64,000 nt of DNA from Epilithonimonas arachidiradicis (GCF_003610695.1 NZ_RAQH01000001.1:248001-312000); one strand, 5' to 3'. Positions 7,185 to 16,563 are shown, numbered from the stretch's first letter. The notes: generated from the sequence alone by a model not told the origin. Translations and numbers: made by a program.

Positions 7185-8252
7185 TTAAAGTGTATTGATA
7201 TTGTTCAGGTCTTCAAAAGCCTGCGTCAATCTCTTGATATACGTTTCCTCTCCTTTTCTTACCCAAACTCTTGGGTCATAGAATTTTTTGTTCGGAGCAT
7301 CTGCGCCAGTTGGATTTCCAATTTGATGTCTCAGATATTCAATCTGTTCTGTCATATAATCTCTGATTCCTTCTGTGTAACCGAATTGCAAATCTGTATC
7401 GATGTTCATTTTCACAACACCGTAACTGATAGCTTCTCTGATCTCTTCTAAAGTAGAACCGGAACCTCCGTGGAATACAAAATTCACAGGCTTGTCTCCC
7501 GTTCCGAATTTCTCCTGAACAAATTTTTGAGAATTGTCAAGGATTTTCGGAGTCAATTTTACGTTTCCTGGTTTGTAAACACCGTGTACGTTTCCAAAAG
7601 CTGCTGCAATGGTAAAATTGTCAGATACTTTCTTAAGGATTTCGTAAGCATATGCTACCTCTTCTGGCTGAGTATACAATTTTGAGCTGTCAACATCAGA
7701 GTTATCAACACCATCTTCTTCACCTCCAGTTACGCCTAATTCGATTTCAAGCGTCATTCCCATTTTGTTCATTCTCTCGAAATATTTTGCAGAAACCTCC
7801 AGGTTTTCTTCAATTGGCTCTTCTGAGAAATCCAACATATGAGAAGAGTAAAGCGGCTTTCCGTTTTGCTTGTAAAATTCTTCACTCGCATCCAAAAGTC
7901 CATCTACCCAAGGCAACAATTTCTTAGCGCAGTGGTCTGTGTGAAGGATAACAGTCGCTCCGTAAGCTTCTGCTAAAGTGTGGATATGTTTTGCACCAGC
8001 AACAGCACCGAGAACTGCAGCTCTCTGCCCGTCGTTATTAAGGCCTTTTCCTGCGTTGAACGCAGAACCACCATTGGAAAATTGGATGATAACAGGCGCA
8101 TTCAGTTTTGCAGCAGTTTCCAAAGTTGCATTGATATTACTAGAACCAATCACATTAGCTGCCGGAAGTGCAAATTGCTTCTCTTTGGCATAATCAAATA
8201 TCTCTGTTACTAAAGAACCAGTGGCAACTCCTGCCGGAAATTTTCTGCTCAT
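7185..8252 (-). CDS. fbaA: Class II fructose-bisphosphate aldolase
   Basis: This cytoplasmic zinc enzyme splits fructose 1,6-bisphosphate into dihydroxyacetone phosphate and glyceraldehyde 3-phosphate. Its 355 aa match the FbaA type of E. coli and yeast. Visible signatures are ALPAANVIGSSNINATLE, the zinc-ligand region ILHTDHCAKKLLPW, LEIELGVTGGEEDGVD, AAFGNVHGVYKPGNVKL and FHGGSGSTLEEI. It is the first gene of a minus-strand run with accD. Confidence 0.97.
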   Translation of the reverse strand: MSRKFPAGVATGSLVTEIFDYAKEKQFALPAANVIGSSNINATLETAAKLNAPVIIQFSNGGSAFNAGKGLNNDGQRAAVLGAVAGAKHIHTLAEAYGATVILHTDHCAKKLLPWVDGLLDASEEFYKQNGKPLYSSHMLDFSEEPIEENLEVSAKYFERMNKMGMTLEIELGVTGGEEDGVDNSDVDSSKLYTQPEEVAYAYEILKKVSDNFTIAAAFGNVHGVYKPGNVKLTPKILDNSQKFVQEKFGTGDKPVNFVFHGGSGSTLEEIREAISYGVVKMNIDTDLQFGYTEGIRDYMTEQIEYLRHQIGNPTGADAPNKKFYDPRVWVRKGEETYIKRLTQAFEDLNNINTL

Positions 8253-8358
8253 TTTTATTATATTTTTTTAAGATTTTTTGGACTGTAAACTTACGAAATT
8301 ATTAACAATTCAAATTTCATTTTTACAGATCCTATGTTATAGATAATAATTTTTGTTT

Positions 8359-9231
8359 TTAGTTCCGCTTATCATTTCCCCAAAGCAGTTTTTGACGAAT
8401 CGTTTCGTAGAAACTGAAATTTTTTGGTTTAATGAGAAACAGAGAAAATTCAGCTTTCTCAATTATAACTTCGCTCCCAACATCCATATGATAAAGTCTC
8501 GAATCCAAAGCCAATGTATATTGCGGGACACGGCTTTTGACCGTCAATTTTATCTTAGAATCGTCTTTTACAATGAGAGGACGGACATTCAGATTATGAG
8601 GTGCTATAGGCGAAATTGCAAAATTGTCATTACTCGGAGAAATAATCGGCCCTCCACAGCTTAATGAATATGCGGTGGAACCTGTAGGCGTGGAGATAAT
8701 CAATCCATCGCCCCAGAAAACGTTCAGGAATTCATCATTAATATAAGATTCCACAGTAATCATTGATGTTGTTTCTTTTCTGGAAAGGCTGACATCATTC
8801 AAAGCAAATGGAAAATCAATCTGAGAATTATCATCCGTTGTAATTTTAATTACCGAACGTTCGCTGATATTATAATTTTTATCGAGAATAATAGAATCCA
8901 ACTCATCGAAAATCTGGTCCTTTCGGAAATTTGCCAAAAATCCTAATCGCCCTGTATTGACTCCAATAATCGGAATCTCAAGGTCTTGTATGAATGTTAA
9001 AGCATTAAGGATTGTTCCATCGCCTCCAAAACTAAAAACGATATTGACATTCTTATTCTTAAGCTCTTCCTTGCCGGAAAATGTTTCGAATTCTTTGGAA
9101 AAATTCAGATTTTCTGCCATCTCGGCGTGAAGAACGACAGATACTTCTCTTAGCGCCAATTCTGAAATGAATCGGTTGAGATACAAAAATGTATCAAGAT
9201 CTTTCTTTTGGGAATAGATGGCTGCTTTCAT
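8359..9231 (-). CDS. nadK: NAD kinase
   Basis: NAD kinase phosphorylates NAD to NADP in the cytoplasm. The catalytic GGDGT motif lies in VFSFGGDGTIL (about residue 69), followed by IGVNTGRLGFLANF, the NDVSLSR region, GDGLIISTPTGSTAYSLSCGGPII and the C-terminal substrate region. The length of 290 aa is normal. The start is 3 bases downstream of the stop codon of the CBS-domain gene, so the two are almost certainly co-transcribed and translationally coupled. Confidence 0.96.
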   Translation of the reverse strand: MKAAIYSQKKDLDTFLYLNRFISELALREVSVVLHAEMAENLNFSKEFETFSGKEELKNKNVNIVFSFGGDGTILNALTFIQDLEIPIIGVNTGRLGFLANFRKDQIFDELDSIILDKNYNISERSVIKITTDDNSQIDFPFALNDVSLSRKETTSMITVESYINDEFLNVFWGDGLIISTPTGSTAYSLSCGGPIISPSNDNFAISPIAPHNLNVRPLIVKDDSKIKLTVKSRVPQYTLALDSRLYHMDVGSEVIIEKAEFSLFLIKPKNFSFYETIRQKLLWGNDKRN

Positions 9232-9234
9232 AAT

Positions 9235-9888
9235 TTAAATCTCCAAAAATTTCTGGAAAAACCCAAAACGGTCCTTCAAGAGTTCTTCTTTCTCATCATC
9301 ATAATGTTTGTGAACCACAACATAGCCATATCTCTCAAAAGTTTCATCTATAGAACTAAGATTTTCGTTGCTGATCTTAAGCGTAATTTCTATACTGTCT
9401 TCTTTGATAGCGTTGATAAAAACACCGTAGATCTTAGCATTATTACTTTCGACAATCTGCGCAATCTCTGTCATAGAATAATGCAAACCCGTTGTCTGAA
9501 TCGTCAAAATCGCTCCATTTTCGGAAAACAAAGGGTATTTGGAAAACTCATTGAAGATATCGTCACAGGAGATGTAACCCAGATATTTTTCTTCTTTGGA
9601 AATTACAGGAACCACATTCGCATTGAAGGTATGGAAAAGCTTGATGCTGTCCAGCAAACTGCTGTCTTCCATAATTGCAAAACGCTCGTAATGGATGTTA
9701 AGCGAATCCAGATTGCCTTCCGGACTGTCTTCCAAAAACGGCTGGCTTAATCCACCAAGAAAAATACCCTTGCTCACAATGAAAACGTGGGAATATCCAA
9801 ATTCCTTAGCAACCTCAGAAGCTTCTTCTATTGAGTCTCTGACGCCGAAAGCCGGATAGTCTTTGGAAATGTAATCTTTGATAAACAT
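9235..9888 (-). CDS. CBS-domain protein co-transcribed with nadK
   Basis: The 217-aa protein starts with a pair of CBS motifs (residues about 1-125: VRDSIEEASEVAKEFGYSHVFIV, then IMEDSSLLDSIKLFHTFNANVVPVIS...YLGYISCDDIFNEF). After this comes an ACT-like half (about 130-195: GAILTIQTTGLHYSMTEIAQIVESNNAKIYGV). CBS pairs bind adenine nucleotides and ACT domains bind small ligands, so a role in sensing the nucleotide pool and modulating NadK is plausible, but it is only inferred from the tight linkage (3-base gap). No transporter or enzyme domain is attached. Confidence 0.8.
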   Translation of the reverse strand: MFIKDYISKDYPAFGVRDSIEEASEVAKEFGYSHVFIVSKGIFLGGLSQPFLEDSPEGNLDSLNIHYERFAIMEDSSLLDSIKLFHTFNANVVPVISKEEKYLGYISCDDIFNEFSKYPLFSENGAILTIQTTGLHYSMTEIAQIVESNNAKIYGVFINAIKEDSIEITLKISNENLSSIDETFERYGYVVVHKHYDDEKEELLKDRFGFFQKFLEI

Positions 9889-9982
9889 TATGCTAATTTA
9901 CAAAAATTACTTAGCCACAAAAGATTTTAAAAATTTTTATGTTTTTTTACGCCAACTATTGCTTTGTATAAAAATAAAAATA

Positions 9983-10062
9983 TATCTTTGTCGCCTTTCA
10001 TTTTTACTTTTTATTAGATTTATTTCAAACTGCAGCACTTCATTGTGTTTGCAGTTTTTTAT
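9983..10062 (+). ncRNA. Candidate short terminated transcript, no gene inside
   Basis: TATCTTTGT (9983-9991) fits the TAnnTTTG promoter box. About 35 bases downstream a hairpin with arms AAACTGCA/TGCAGTTT and an inner CAC/GTG is followed by T6ATTTT (10027-10062). No ATG ORF lies between and the next plus-strand gene is 1.6 kb away, so the product would be a free RNA of roughly 65 bases. The promoter match may be chance, as such 9-mers are frequent in AT-rich DNA. Confidence 0.35.
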
Positions 10063-10131
10063 TTTCAAACCACAAAGTTTTTCTCACAAGGCTCACAAAA
10101 TCAATTCCAATTGTATCCTTCATGACTTCTA

Positions 10132-10683
10132 TTATGTCCCTGTATTTAGAATTTTGTTAAGATTTTTCGCAAATTCCCAGATTACAATTCCGCCACAGAC
10201 ACTTACGTTCAGAGAATGTTTGGTTCCAAGTTGAGGAATTTCCAGGAAAACATCAATATTTGGTAAAGCTTCATCGCTGATTCCGTCAACTTCATTACCG
10301 AGAATCAGAGCGTATTTTTTTTCTGGATTAATTTCAAAATCTGTTATCAATTGGCTTGATGAAGTTTGTTCAATCCCAATAATTTCGAAGTTTTCTCTTT
10401 TAAGATTATCGATAGCGACATTGATATCCTGCTCATATATCCAATCCACACTTTCTGTTGCGCCAAGTGCTGCCTTATGAATTTCGCGATGAGGAGGCTG
10501 AGGTGTTATGCCACAAAGTACCACTTTTTCTATCAGAAAAGCGTCGCCGGTTCTGAAAATCGCACCAACATTATGCATACTTCTCACGCTGTCCAAAATC
10601 ACAACCAAAGGAATCTTCGCTGTTTTCTTAAACGTTTCTACATCTATTCTTCCTAGCTCTTCTAGTTTCAGTTTCTTTGTCAA
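10132..10683 (-). CDS. SpoU/TrmH-family RNA 2'-O-methyltransferase
   Basis: This is a SPOUT-fold enzyme that methylates a ribose 2'-OH of tRNA or rRNA with SAM. The three family motifs are clear: NVGAIFRTGDAF (motif 1), YALILGNEVDGIS (motif 2) and IPQLGTKHSLNVSVCGGI (motif 3), the last forming the knotted SAM site. At 183 aa it is a short TrmH-type enzyme without an N-terminal substrate domain; TrmH (Gm18 of tRNA) is the likeliest group but the target base cannot be read from the sequence. The start is 2 bases after the stop of the bestrophin-like gene, so the two form an operon. Confidence 0.88.
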   Translation of the reverse strand: MTKKLKLEELGRIDVETFKKTAKIPLVVILDSVRSMHNVGAIFRTGDAFLIEKVVLCGITPQPPHREIHKAALGATESVDWIYEQDINVAIDNLKRENFEIIGIEQTSSSQLITDFEINPEKKYALILGNEVDGISDEALPNIDVFLEIPQLGTKHSLNVSVCGGIVIWEFAKNLNKILNTGT

Positions 10684-10685
10684 AA

Positions 10686-11567
10686 TCAGGCTTTATTTAA
10701 AATTAAATCAATATTTCTCTCGATATTCTGTGCGATGGATTCCATCGGGATATCATTTTCATCGTTGTTGAACGGGTCTTCTATCTCTTCTGCAATCAGC
10801 TCCAAACTCATCAGAACATAATATACAAACATTGTAATCGGGATCATAAAAATACCAAGATTCACAACATTTGCGATTGGCAAAGCCAAAACATAAAAAA
10901 CGATAAACTTCTTGATGAATGATGAATAAGAATATGGAATCGGTGTATTTTTGATTCTTTCACAACCGCCGCAAACATCCAGAAAACCTGACAATTGTGC
11001 ATCAAGAAACAACATCTCAGTATCAGAAATCTTGTTTTCTTTTTTGAGATGATAGAGCTTTTTGGTTAATAAAAATACCAATTCTGCTGGTCCGTGGTGT
11101 TTCAGTTCTTTTTTAAGGTCGGTAAAATCCTCATCCAAAACCAACCTCGTCGATTCTTTGGAAAGATGTGTTGCCAGCAAATGAGGAAAGAGCTTAAGAT
11201 AACGCGCAATCTGAGTTTTGGCTTTAACATCTCTATCATCCAAAATATTACTTATCTTAATCATAAAATTCCGGCTGTCATTGACTAATTTCCCCCAAAG
11301 TTTTCGCCCTTCCCACCAACGGTCATAGGCCGTATTAGTCCTGAAAACCAAAAGCAAAGACAATACAAATCCCAGCAAAGAATGGATCATTCCTATATTA
11401 ATGACCGAAGATTTGGAAGTCAAATGCAAATACTCTACTTCCAAATAATAGATGCCGTAAGAATAAATTCCTACGAGAAGCATCGTTGGAAAAAGAATAC
11501 TCAGCGTGTCACTTTTGTGGAGACTGATGAGTATTTTTAGGAAGTTTTTTGTGTTGTAAGCGCGCAT
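10686..11567 (-). CDS. Bestrophin-like (RFP-TM, UPF0187) membrane channel protein
   Basis: The 293-aa protein is a prokaryotic bestrophin homologue, a family of pentameric anion or cation channels in the inner membrane. Hydrophobic segments lie near residues 20-40, 60-80 and 205-250, and the signature FRTNTAYDRWWEGRKLWG follows the second. Near the end comes IEDPFNNDENDIPM, the conserved acidic loop of the family. The frame continues upstream to 11879 but would run into the divergent gene at 11695; ATG 11567 (MRAYNTKNFLKIL) fits the family start. It is followed 2 bases later by the TrmH gene. Confidence 0.85.
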   Translation of the reverse strand: MRAYNTKNFLKILISLHKSDTLSILFPTMLLVGIYSYGIYYLEVEYLHLTSKSSVINIGMIHSLLGFVLSLLLVFRTNTAYDRWWEGRKLWGKLVNDSRNFMIKISNILDDRDVKAKTQIARYLKLFPHLLATHLSKESTRLVLDEDFTDLKKELKHHGPAELVFLLTKKLYHLKKENKISDTEMLFLDAQLSGFLDVCGGCERIKNTPIPYSYSSFIKKFIVFYVLALPIANVVNLGIFMIPITMFVYYVLMSLELIAEEIEDPFNNDENDIPMESIAQNIERNIDLILNKA

Positions 11568-11583
11568 ACAAAAACTTTTGATC

Positions 11584-11592
11584 ACAAAGATA
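11584..11592 (-). promoter_or_regulatory. Predicted -7 box for the bestrophin-TrmH operon
   Basis: TATCTTTGT on the minus strand, 17 bases before the ATG at 11567, supports the start choice. Confidence 0.5.
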
Positions 11593-11694
11593 ATTGATAT
11601 CAAAATAAAATCCTGTGATAACTTTATAAATCGCTCAAGTTTTAAATTGATTCTGAAAATTATTTTTAATTTTAAGGATTGAAAAAACCAATCG

Positions 11695-13227
11695 ATGTCA
11701 AATAAAGAAAAATTCATAACCGACCTTAATTCAAAATACAATCCCAAAGGCGAACACATTATCCTCGGAAAAGGAATGCTGGACGGAGAAGTTATTACAG
11801 AAGTCAATGTTTCTATTCCTCTGAAAACTGTTAACAGACACGGCTTAATTGCCGGAGCGACTGGGACAGGAAAAACCAAGACGCTTCAGGTTTTTGTAGA
11901 GCAATTGTCTCACGCAGGAATCCCGACTTTGGTAATGGACATCAAAGGTGACTTATCCGGAATTGCTGAACCCGGAACAGAAAATGACAACATCAAAGAC
12001 CGATATTCTAAAACGCAATTGCCTTATTCGCCGCAGAGTTTCCCGGTAGAATTGATGACCATTTCCGGCGCAAAAGGTGTGAAACTTCGTGCTACAGTCT
12101 TGGAATTTGGACCGATTTTATTGAGTAAAATTCTTGGCTTGAATGACACTCAGCAAAGTATTATGTCGATTGTTTTTAAATATTGTGATGATAAAGCCTT
12201 GCCTTTGGTTGACTTACATGATTTGAAAAAAGTTTTGCAATATGTGACTGATAATCCGATTGGTAAAAAAGAATTGGCTGACAATTACGGCTCGATTGCT
12301 CCCGCATCTTTGGGTGCCATTCTTCGTTCGATTGTTGCGATGGAACAACAAGGCGCAACGACTTTCTTTGGAGAACCAAGTTTTGAAGTGGATGATTTGC
12401 TAAAAACCAGAGATGGAAAAGGTGTTGTGAATATCTTCCGAGTTGATGATATTCAGAATAAGCCTAATCTTTTTTCCACGTTCATTTTATCATTGTTTGC
12501 CGAGATTTATATGACCTTTCCTGAAGAAGGCGACAGTGGAAAACCAAAATTGGTTTTGTTTATTGACGAGGCGCATTTGCTTTTTAATGAAGCTTCAAAA
12601 ACCTTGCTTTCTCAAATCGAAACGATGGTAAAGTTGATTCGTTCCAAAGGAATCGGGATTTATTTTATCACTCAAATCCCTGGCGATGTTCCGGAGAATA
12701 TTTTGAGCCAATTAGGTTTGAAAATTCAGCACGCTTTGAGAGGTTTCACGGCGAAAGACAGAAAAGAGATCGACAAAGCTGTAGAAAATTATCCAACGAC
12801 AGAATTTTACAAAGCCAATGAACTCATCCAAAATCTTGGAATCGGAGAAGCTTTTGTAACCGCATTGGACGAAAAGGGGGTTCCGACGCCTTTAGTCCAA
12901 ACTTATTTGATTTCGCCTGAAAGCCGGATGGGGATCTTAACCGCATCAGAAATCGATGAACTGACCAGAAATTCTGACCTTGTCAAAAAATACGAACAAG
13001 ACATCGATAAAGAAAGTGCGTACGAAATCCTGAATAAAAGGATCGAAGAACATACACAAACTGTTATCCCAACGCCAACAAGAGGAAGACCTGCACAACC
13101 AAAAGAGGAGCAAGGAATGTTTGAGCAAGTCATCGAAAGTCGCGCTGGAAAAACTTTTCTAAACACTTTGGCAAGAGAAGGTGCGAAGTTTATTTTGGGA
13201 ATGTTCAGTATGAAGAAAAGGAGATAA
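11695..13227 (+). CDS. HerA-like helicase/ATPase (DUF853, YjgR type)
   Basis: This is a 510-aa FtsK/HerA-superfamily ATPase. Walker A is GATGTGKTKT near residues 53-62, LVMDIKGDLSG follows, and Walker B is LVLFIDEAHLLF near residue 285. A sensor-like IYFITQIPGDVPENILSQLG and an arginine-rich HALRGFTAKDRKEI region come next. The family is widespread and is annotated as helicase HerA-like or DUF853; E. coli YjgR is a homologue. Its cellular task is not established. The next two genes follow closely on the same strand (12 and 14 bases), suggesting an operon with a membrane protein and an exonuclease. Confidence 0.85.
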   Translation: MSNKEKFITDLNSKYNPKGEHIILGKGMLDGEVITEVNVSIPLKTVNRHGLIAGATGTGKTKTLQVFVEQLSHAGIPTLVMDIKGDLSGIAEPGTENDNIKDRYSKTQLPYSPQSFPVELMTISGAKGVKLRATVLEFGPILLSKILGLNDTQQSIMSIVFKYCDDKALPLVDLHDLKKVLQYVTDNPIGKKELADNYGSIAPASLGAILRSIVAMEQQGATTFFGEPSFEVDDLLKTRDGKGVVNIFRVDDIQNKPNLFSTFILSLFAEIYMTFPEEGDSGKPKLVLFIDEAHLLFNEASKTLLSQIETMVKLIRSKGIGIYFITQIPGDVPENILSQLGLKIQHALRGFTAKDRKEIDKAVENYPTTEFYKANELIQNLGIGEAFVTALDEKGVPTPLVQTYLISPESRMGILTASEIDELTRNSDLVKKYEQDIDKESAYEILNKRIEEHTQTVIPTPTRGRPAQPKEEQGMFEQVIESRAGKTFLNTLAREGAKFILGMFSMKKRR

Positions 13228-13239
13228 AAAGGCTATTAA

Positions 13240-13890
13240 ATGGATTACAAACTGATTGAAAAACTACAGACATTTTTACCTTTAGGCTATTTATATCTCA
13301 TTATTTTGGGAATACTTAGAGACGGCGTTTTTTTCTATATGTTAGGAATTAATTTTCTGAAATATTCTTCAATAATGGATATTTTGATAAGTCCTATCGC
13401 AGAATTGACATCTCAGCCAATTATCTTACTGACAGTCACTTTAATGATTATAGGCTTCTTTTTTTATTATAATTTTCTTGCCAATAACAGCCATAAAAAA
13501 TGGGTTCGAGATTCTATGGTAGCCAAAAAATATCTTAAGAAAAAACCGGGTTCTAGTGATGTTGACCTGAAAGTTCATATTAAAAAGCAAGTCTATTTTG
13601 CAATTGCGTTTATGATTTCTGCTTTCTTTCTTGGTGGCGGTGTTGGAACGGGACTCAATGTAAAGGACAGAATCACAAATAATAAGCTAAAAATAAAACA
13701 CAGGATTACCGATGATTCTGGAAATCAGAAAGATATTTACCTGATTGACTCCAATAGCGCTTACTTTTTTTATGTTGAGAAAGGGAGTAAAGTTATTACA
13801 ATTGTGCCGGTTGGCTCCATCAAAAAAATAGAACTCATCAATAATAAAATGTTTGAGGATGTCGGTTTCCTAAATCGTTTAACTTTGTAG
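13240..13890 (+). CDS. Membrane protein of unknown function
   Basis: I do not recognise the family. The 216-aa protein has hydrophobic segments near residues 14-38, 60-80 and 123-142, a basic stretch between the last two (HKKWVRDSMVAKKYLKKK) and a soluble C-terminal part of about 65 residues (IKHRITDDSGNQKDIYLIDSNSAYFFYVEKGSKVITIVPV) that looks like a small beta-rich domain. It is 12 bases after the HerA-like gene and 14 before the exonuclease gene. Confidence 0.6.
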   Translation: MDYKLIEKLQTFLPLGYLYLIILGILRDGVFFYMLGINFLKYSSIMDILISPIAELTSQPIILLTVTLMIIGFFFYYNFLANNSHKKWVRDSMVAKKYLKKKPGSSDVDLKVHIKKQVYFAIAFMISAFFLGGGVGTGLNVKDRITNNKLKIKHRITDDSGNQKDIYLIDSNSAYFFYVEKGSKVITIVPVGSIKKIELINNKMFEDVGFLNRLTL

Positions 13891-13904
13891 AAGGAAAAAT
13901 GTAG

Positions 13905-15131
13905 ATGTATTCAATAATAGATATAGAAAGTAACGGAGCGCCCTTCAGGAAAGAAAGCATTATAGAAATTGCCATTTATCGTTTTGATGGTCACGAGATT
14001 ACAGACCAATTCATTTCACTCGTGAATCCCGAAGATGAGATTTCCAGCTTTGTTCAAAAATTGACAGGAATCACACAGAAAATGGTAATTACTGCACCTA
14101 AATTCCACGAGATTGCGAAACGTGTTGTGGAAATCACACAGGATTCTATATTGGTGGGACATAATATCGACTTCGATTACAGAATGCTTCGCCAATCATT
14201 CAAACGCCTTGGTTATGAATTTAAAATCAACACTTTAGATACAATTCCGTTAGCTAAAAAGCTGATTCCTGAAGAGAAAAGCTACTCTTTGAGCAAGCTT
14301 TGTAAATCCATTGGGATTCCGTTGAGTGAAGCGCATCGTGCAAGTGGCGATGCGAGAGCAACTTTAGACCTATTTAAATTGTTGATTATCAAAGACAAGT
14401 ACAACGAAATTATTCAGTTGCAACAGGAGGAAAGTCAGGAAAAAAATTATATCAGTAAAGTTCAGATTCTGACAGAAGATCTTCCTAATGAAAGAGGAAT
14501 TGTGTATTTCCAAAATAAGGACTGGAAAATCATCTATTCTGATGTTGTTGAAGACCTTTATAAATCAGCGAAAAAAATCTTCGATTCCGATAAGGCTAAA
14601 TACAAAAAACTTCAGGACGAGACCGAAAAGATTTCTTACGAATTAACAGGTACCGATCTCATCGCCAAACTGATGATGCAAAACAAAGGCATTCATAAGA
14701 GACAGCAATTGACTTTCGGACTATTCTACAGAAAAAATAAATATATTCTTGAGAAAATTAAACTCCAGGAAGATAAACCATTACTGAGATTCAAGAGTTT
14801 TACTCAAGGATTGAAAGCAATCAATTACATCAAATCCAAAGAAGATCTGAAAGATTTTGTTGAATTTACTCAGAAAATCAATCTCAAAGGAAGGAATGAA
14901 ATCTGGTCGTCATCCGGAAGAACTTTAGGCGAAAAATCATTTCTGGTTTTGGAAAAAGGCAAATTAATTGGTTTTGGTTTTTATGAATTGTATCATCAGA
15001 TTCAATCTTTGGATAAAATCAAAAAACTAATGTTGCCTGTGCCTAGATTTACGCAGGATTTGCAGAATGATTTGCAGTTGGCGCTTTTGAGAAATGAGTA
15101 TGATGTGACGGAATTGCCAAAGATTAACTGA
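13905..15131 (+). CDS. DEDDh 3'-5' exonuclease (DnaQ/PolC-epsilon type)
   Basis: The first 165 or so residues form a DnaQ-type exonuclease: IIDIESNG (motif I, with Asp and Glu), GHNIDFDYRML (motif II) and HRASGDARATLDLF (motif III with the His and Asp). The remaining 240 residues are not recognised; in similar flavobacterial proteins a GIY-YIG-like region follows, and VYFQNKDWKIIYSD after LPNERGIVY here is compatible with a degenerate one. A role in DNA repair or RNA processing is likely, but it is not the replicative proofreader by position alone. It is the last gene of the run from 11695. Confidence 0.82.
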   Translation: MYSIIDIESNGAPFRKESIIEIAIYRFDGHEITDQFISLVNPEDEISSFVQKLTGITQKMVITAPKFHEIAKRVVEITQDSILVGHNIDFDYRMLRQSFKRLGYEFKINTLDTIPLAKKLIPEEKSYSLSKLCKSIGIPLSEAHRASGDARATLDLFKLLIIKDKYNEIIQLQQEESQEKNYISKVQILTEDLPNERGIVYFQNKDWKIIYSDVVEDLYKSAKKIFDSDKAKYKKLQDETEKISYELTGTDLIAKLMMQNKGIHKRQQLTFGLFYRKNKYILEKIKLQEDKPLLRFKSFTQGLKAINYIKSKEDLKDFVEFTQKINLKGRNEIWSSSGRTLGEKSFLVLEKGKLIGFGFYELYHQIQSLDKIKKLMLPVPRFTQDLQNDLQLALLRNEYDVTELPKIN

Positions 15132-15300
15132 TTTTTTATTTTAGATATTCATTCGTCTAAAAGTTTACTATTTAATAAATAAAAACAATTTTTAATCTGT
15201 AATACGTCAAGTTTTGTCGTTATCTATTATCATTTTTGTAATCTAAACTTCTTACAAGAGTTTAAATTAATTAGTTTATTAATATTTTAAAAAACAAAAA

Positions 15301-16563
15301 ATGATTTATACTGATGATTTTTTCGCGTCGGGGAGCACTTACCAAAATAATAATGTAGTGCAATTAGTAGATAGCTATACTTATGAAAATGTTAACTTCA
15401 AGAAAGTCACACACTGGATCAATAATTATCCAATGGATGATTCCAAAGTTGATGGTATTATCTATAGAAAAAAGGGATCTGATTATTATGTTGATTCCAG
15501 CATATTATCTGGAGCTGAAATATCAGCCAAGAGATTTGGTGTGAAAGCCGATGAGATTACTGATGATTCTATAGCATTACAAAAAGCGGTGAATTTTGGT
15601 GTAAAAACAGGTTGGAATGTTGTTTTACCTGCAGGCAAAATAAAGGTTTCACAAACCATTGTGATTGATTTTACAACTAATATTAATGATGCGAACAGTA
15701 ATGGTAAGGATAGAAAATTTGAGCTATCGGGCAAAGGAGTACATGTGACTTATATTCTAGATGAAGGTGATGACGAACATACTGTTTTTGATGTAAAAGG
15801 TAACTTAGATCATGCAGATGGTTTTACAGCAAAATGCTTTTCTATCAGTAGACCTAATGTATCTATGCCATCTGGAGGTATAGCTATAAAAATTGAAAAG
15901 TTAATTTGCTTAAGCATCGAAGAAATTCAAATTTTTAAATTTAACTTAGGTTTTATGTTAATTGATTCCTGCATATCCTATTTCAAAAAATTAAAAATTC
16001 ATTACTGCAAATATGCTTTTAAAGGAGATATTGGCTCAGGTGTTGATAAAATTACAAATCCAAACCTACTAAATTTTGTAAATTGTACTTTTAATTCTAA
16101 TAACGATACTTCTATTCATTTGGAGGGGGTTCATAATGTAAAATTTGACAGCTGTGATTTTGAAGGGAATTTTAGTGATGTTTTAGTTTGTTCTTATATA
16201 GGTATTAATGGTAAAAACTCATTAAATTTAATAAATTGTTATTTTGAGGGGACAACAAATGGAGTAGATTTATTTTATCTACCATATACCGGAGGTACAA
16301 TTAATTTGATCGGAAATAGTTTTAGCAGAGTATATCAAGGTGCCTCACACAATATATTAGTAGATTTCCGATCATATAATGAGCTACAACAATTTACGAA
16401 TCACGAGCATTATTTGAACATGATTGGAAATGCTTTTAGAGACGATTATCAATTCACAGAATGGAATTCCTATGTTCCAGTACAAATCTGGGGAAATAAT
16501 AATCATTTACATATTAAGGATTCTAATTATTATGATCATGGAGTAAACTTGAGTCAAAATTAA
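15301..16563 (+). CDS. Right-handed beta-helix (pectate-lyase-3/tailspike-like) protein
   Basis: The 420-aa protein has the entry motif of pectate-lyase-superfamily and phage tailspike proteins, SAKRFGVKADEITDDSIALQKAV (about residues 76-98), followed by repeated strands such as LLNFVNCTFNSNNDTSIHLEGVHNVKFDSCDFEG, typical of a parallel beta-helix. No signal peptide or sorting domain is visible, unlike other exported proteins here. The codons are distinctly more AT-rich than in the neighbours and no partner gene is near, so recent gain, perhaps from a phage or a surface-polysaccharide locus, is plausible. The substrate is unknown. Start ATG 15301 is the only reasonable one. Confidence 0.7.
   Translation: MIYTDDFFASGSTYQNNNVVQLVDSYTYENVNFKKVTHWINNYPMDDSKVDGIIYRKKGSDYYVDSSILSGAEISAKRFGVKADEITDDSIALQKAVNFGVKTGWNVVLPAGKIKVSQTIVIDFTTNINDANSNGKDRKFELSGKGVHVTYILDEGDDEHTVFDVKGNLDHADGFTAKCFSISRPNVSMPSGGIAIKIEKLICLSIEEIQIFKFNLGFMLIDSCISYFKKLKIHYCKYAFKGDIGSGVDKITNPNLLNFVNCTFNSNNDTSIHLEGVHNVKFDSCDFEGNFSDVLVCSYIGINGKNSLNLINCYFEGTTNGVDLFYLPYTGGTINLIGNSFSRVYQGASHNILVDFRSYNELQQFTNHEHYLNMIGNAFRDDYQFTEWNSYVPVQIWGNNNHLHIKDSNYYDHGVNLSQN

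Noticed and set aside
11568-11879. N-terminal extension of the bestrophin-like frame to 11879
   Set aside because: It would overlap the divergent HerA-like gene, and a promoter box lies at 11584-11592; ATG 11567 fits the family.
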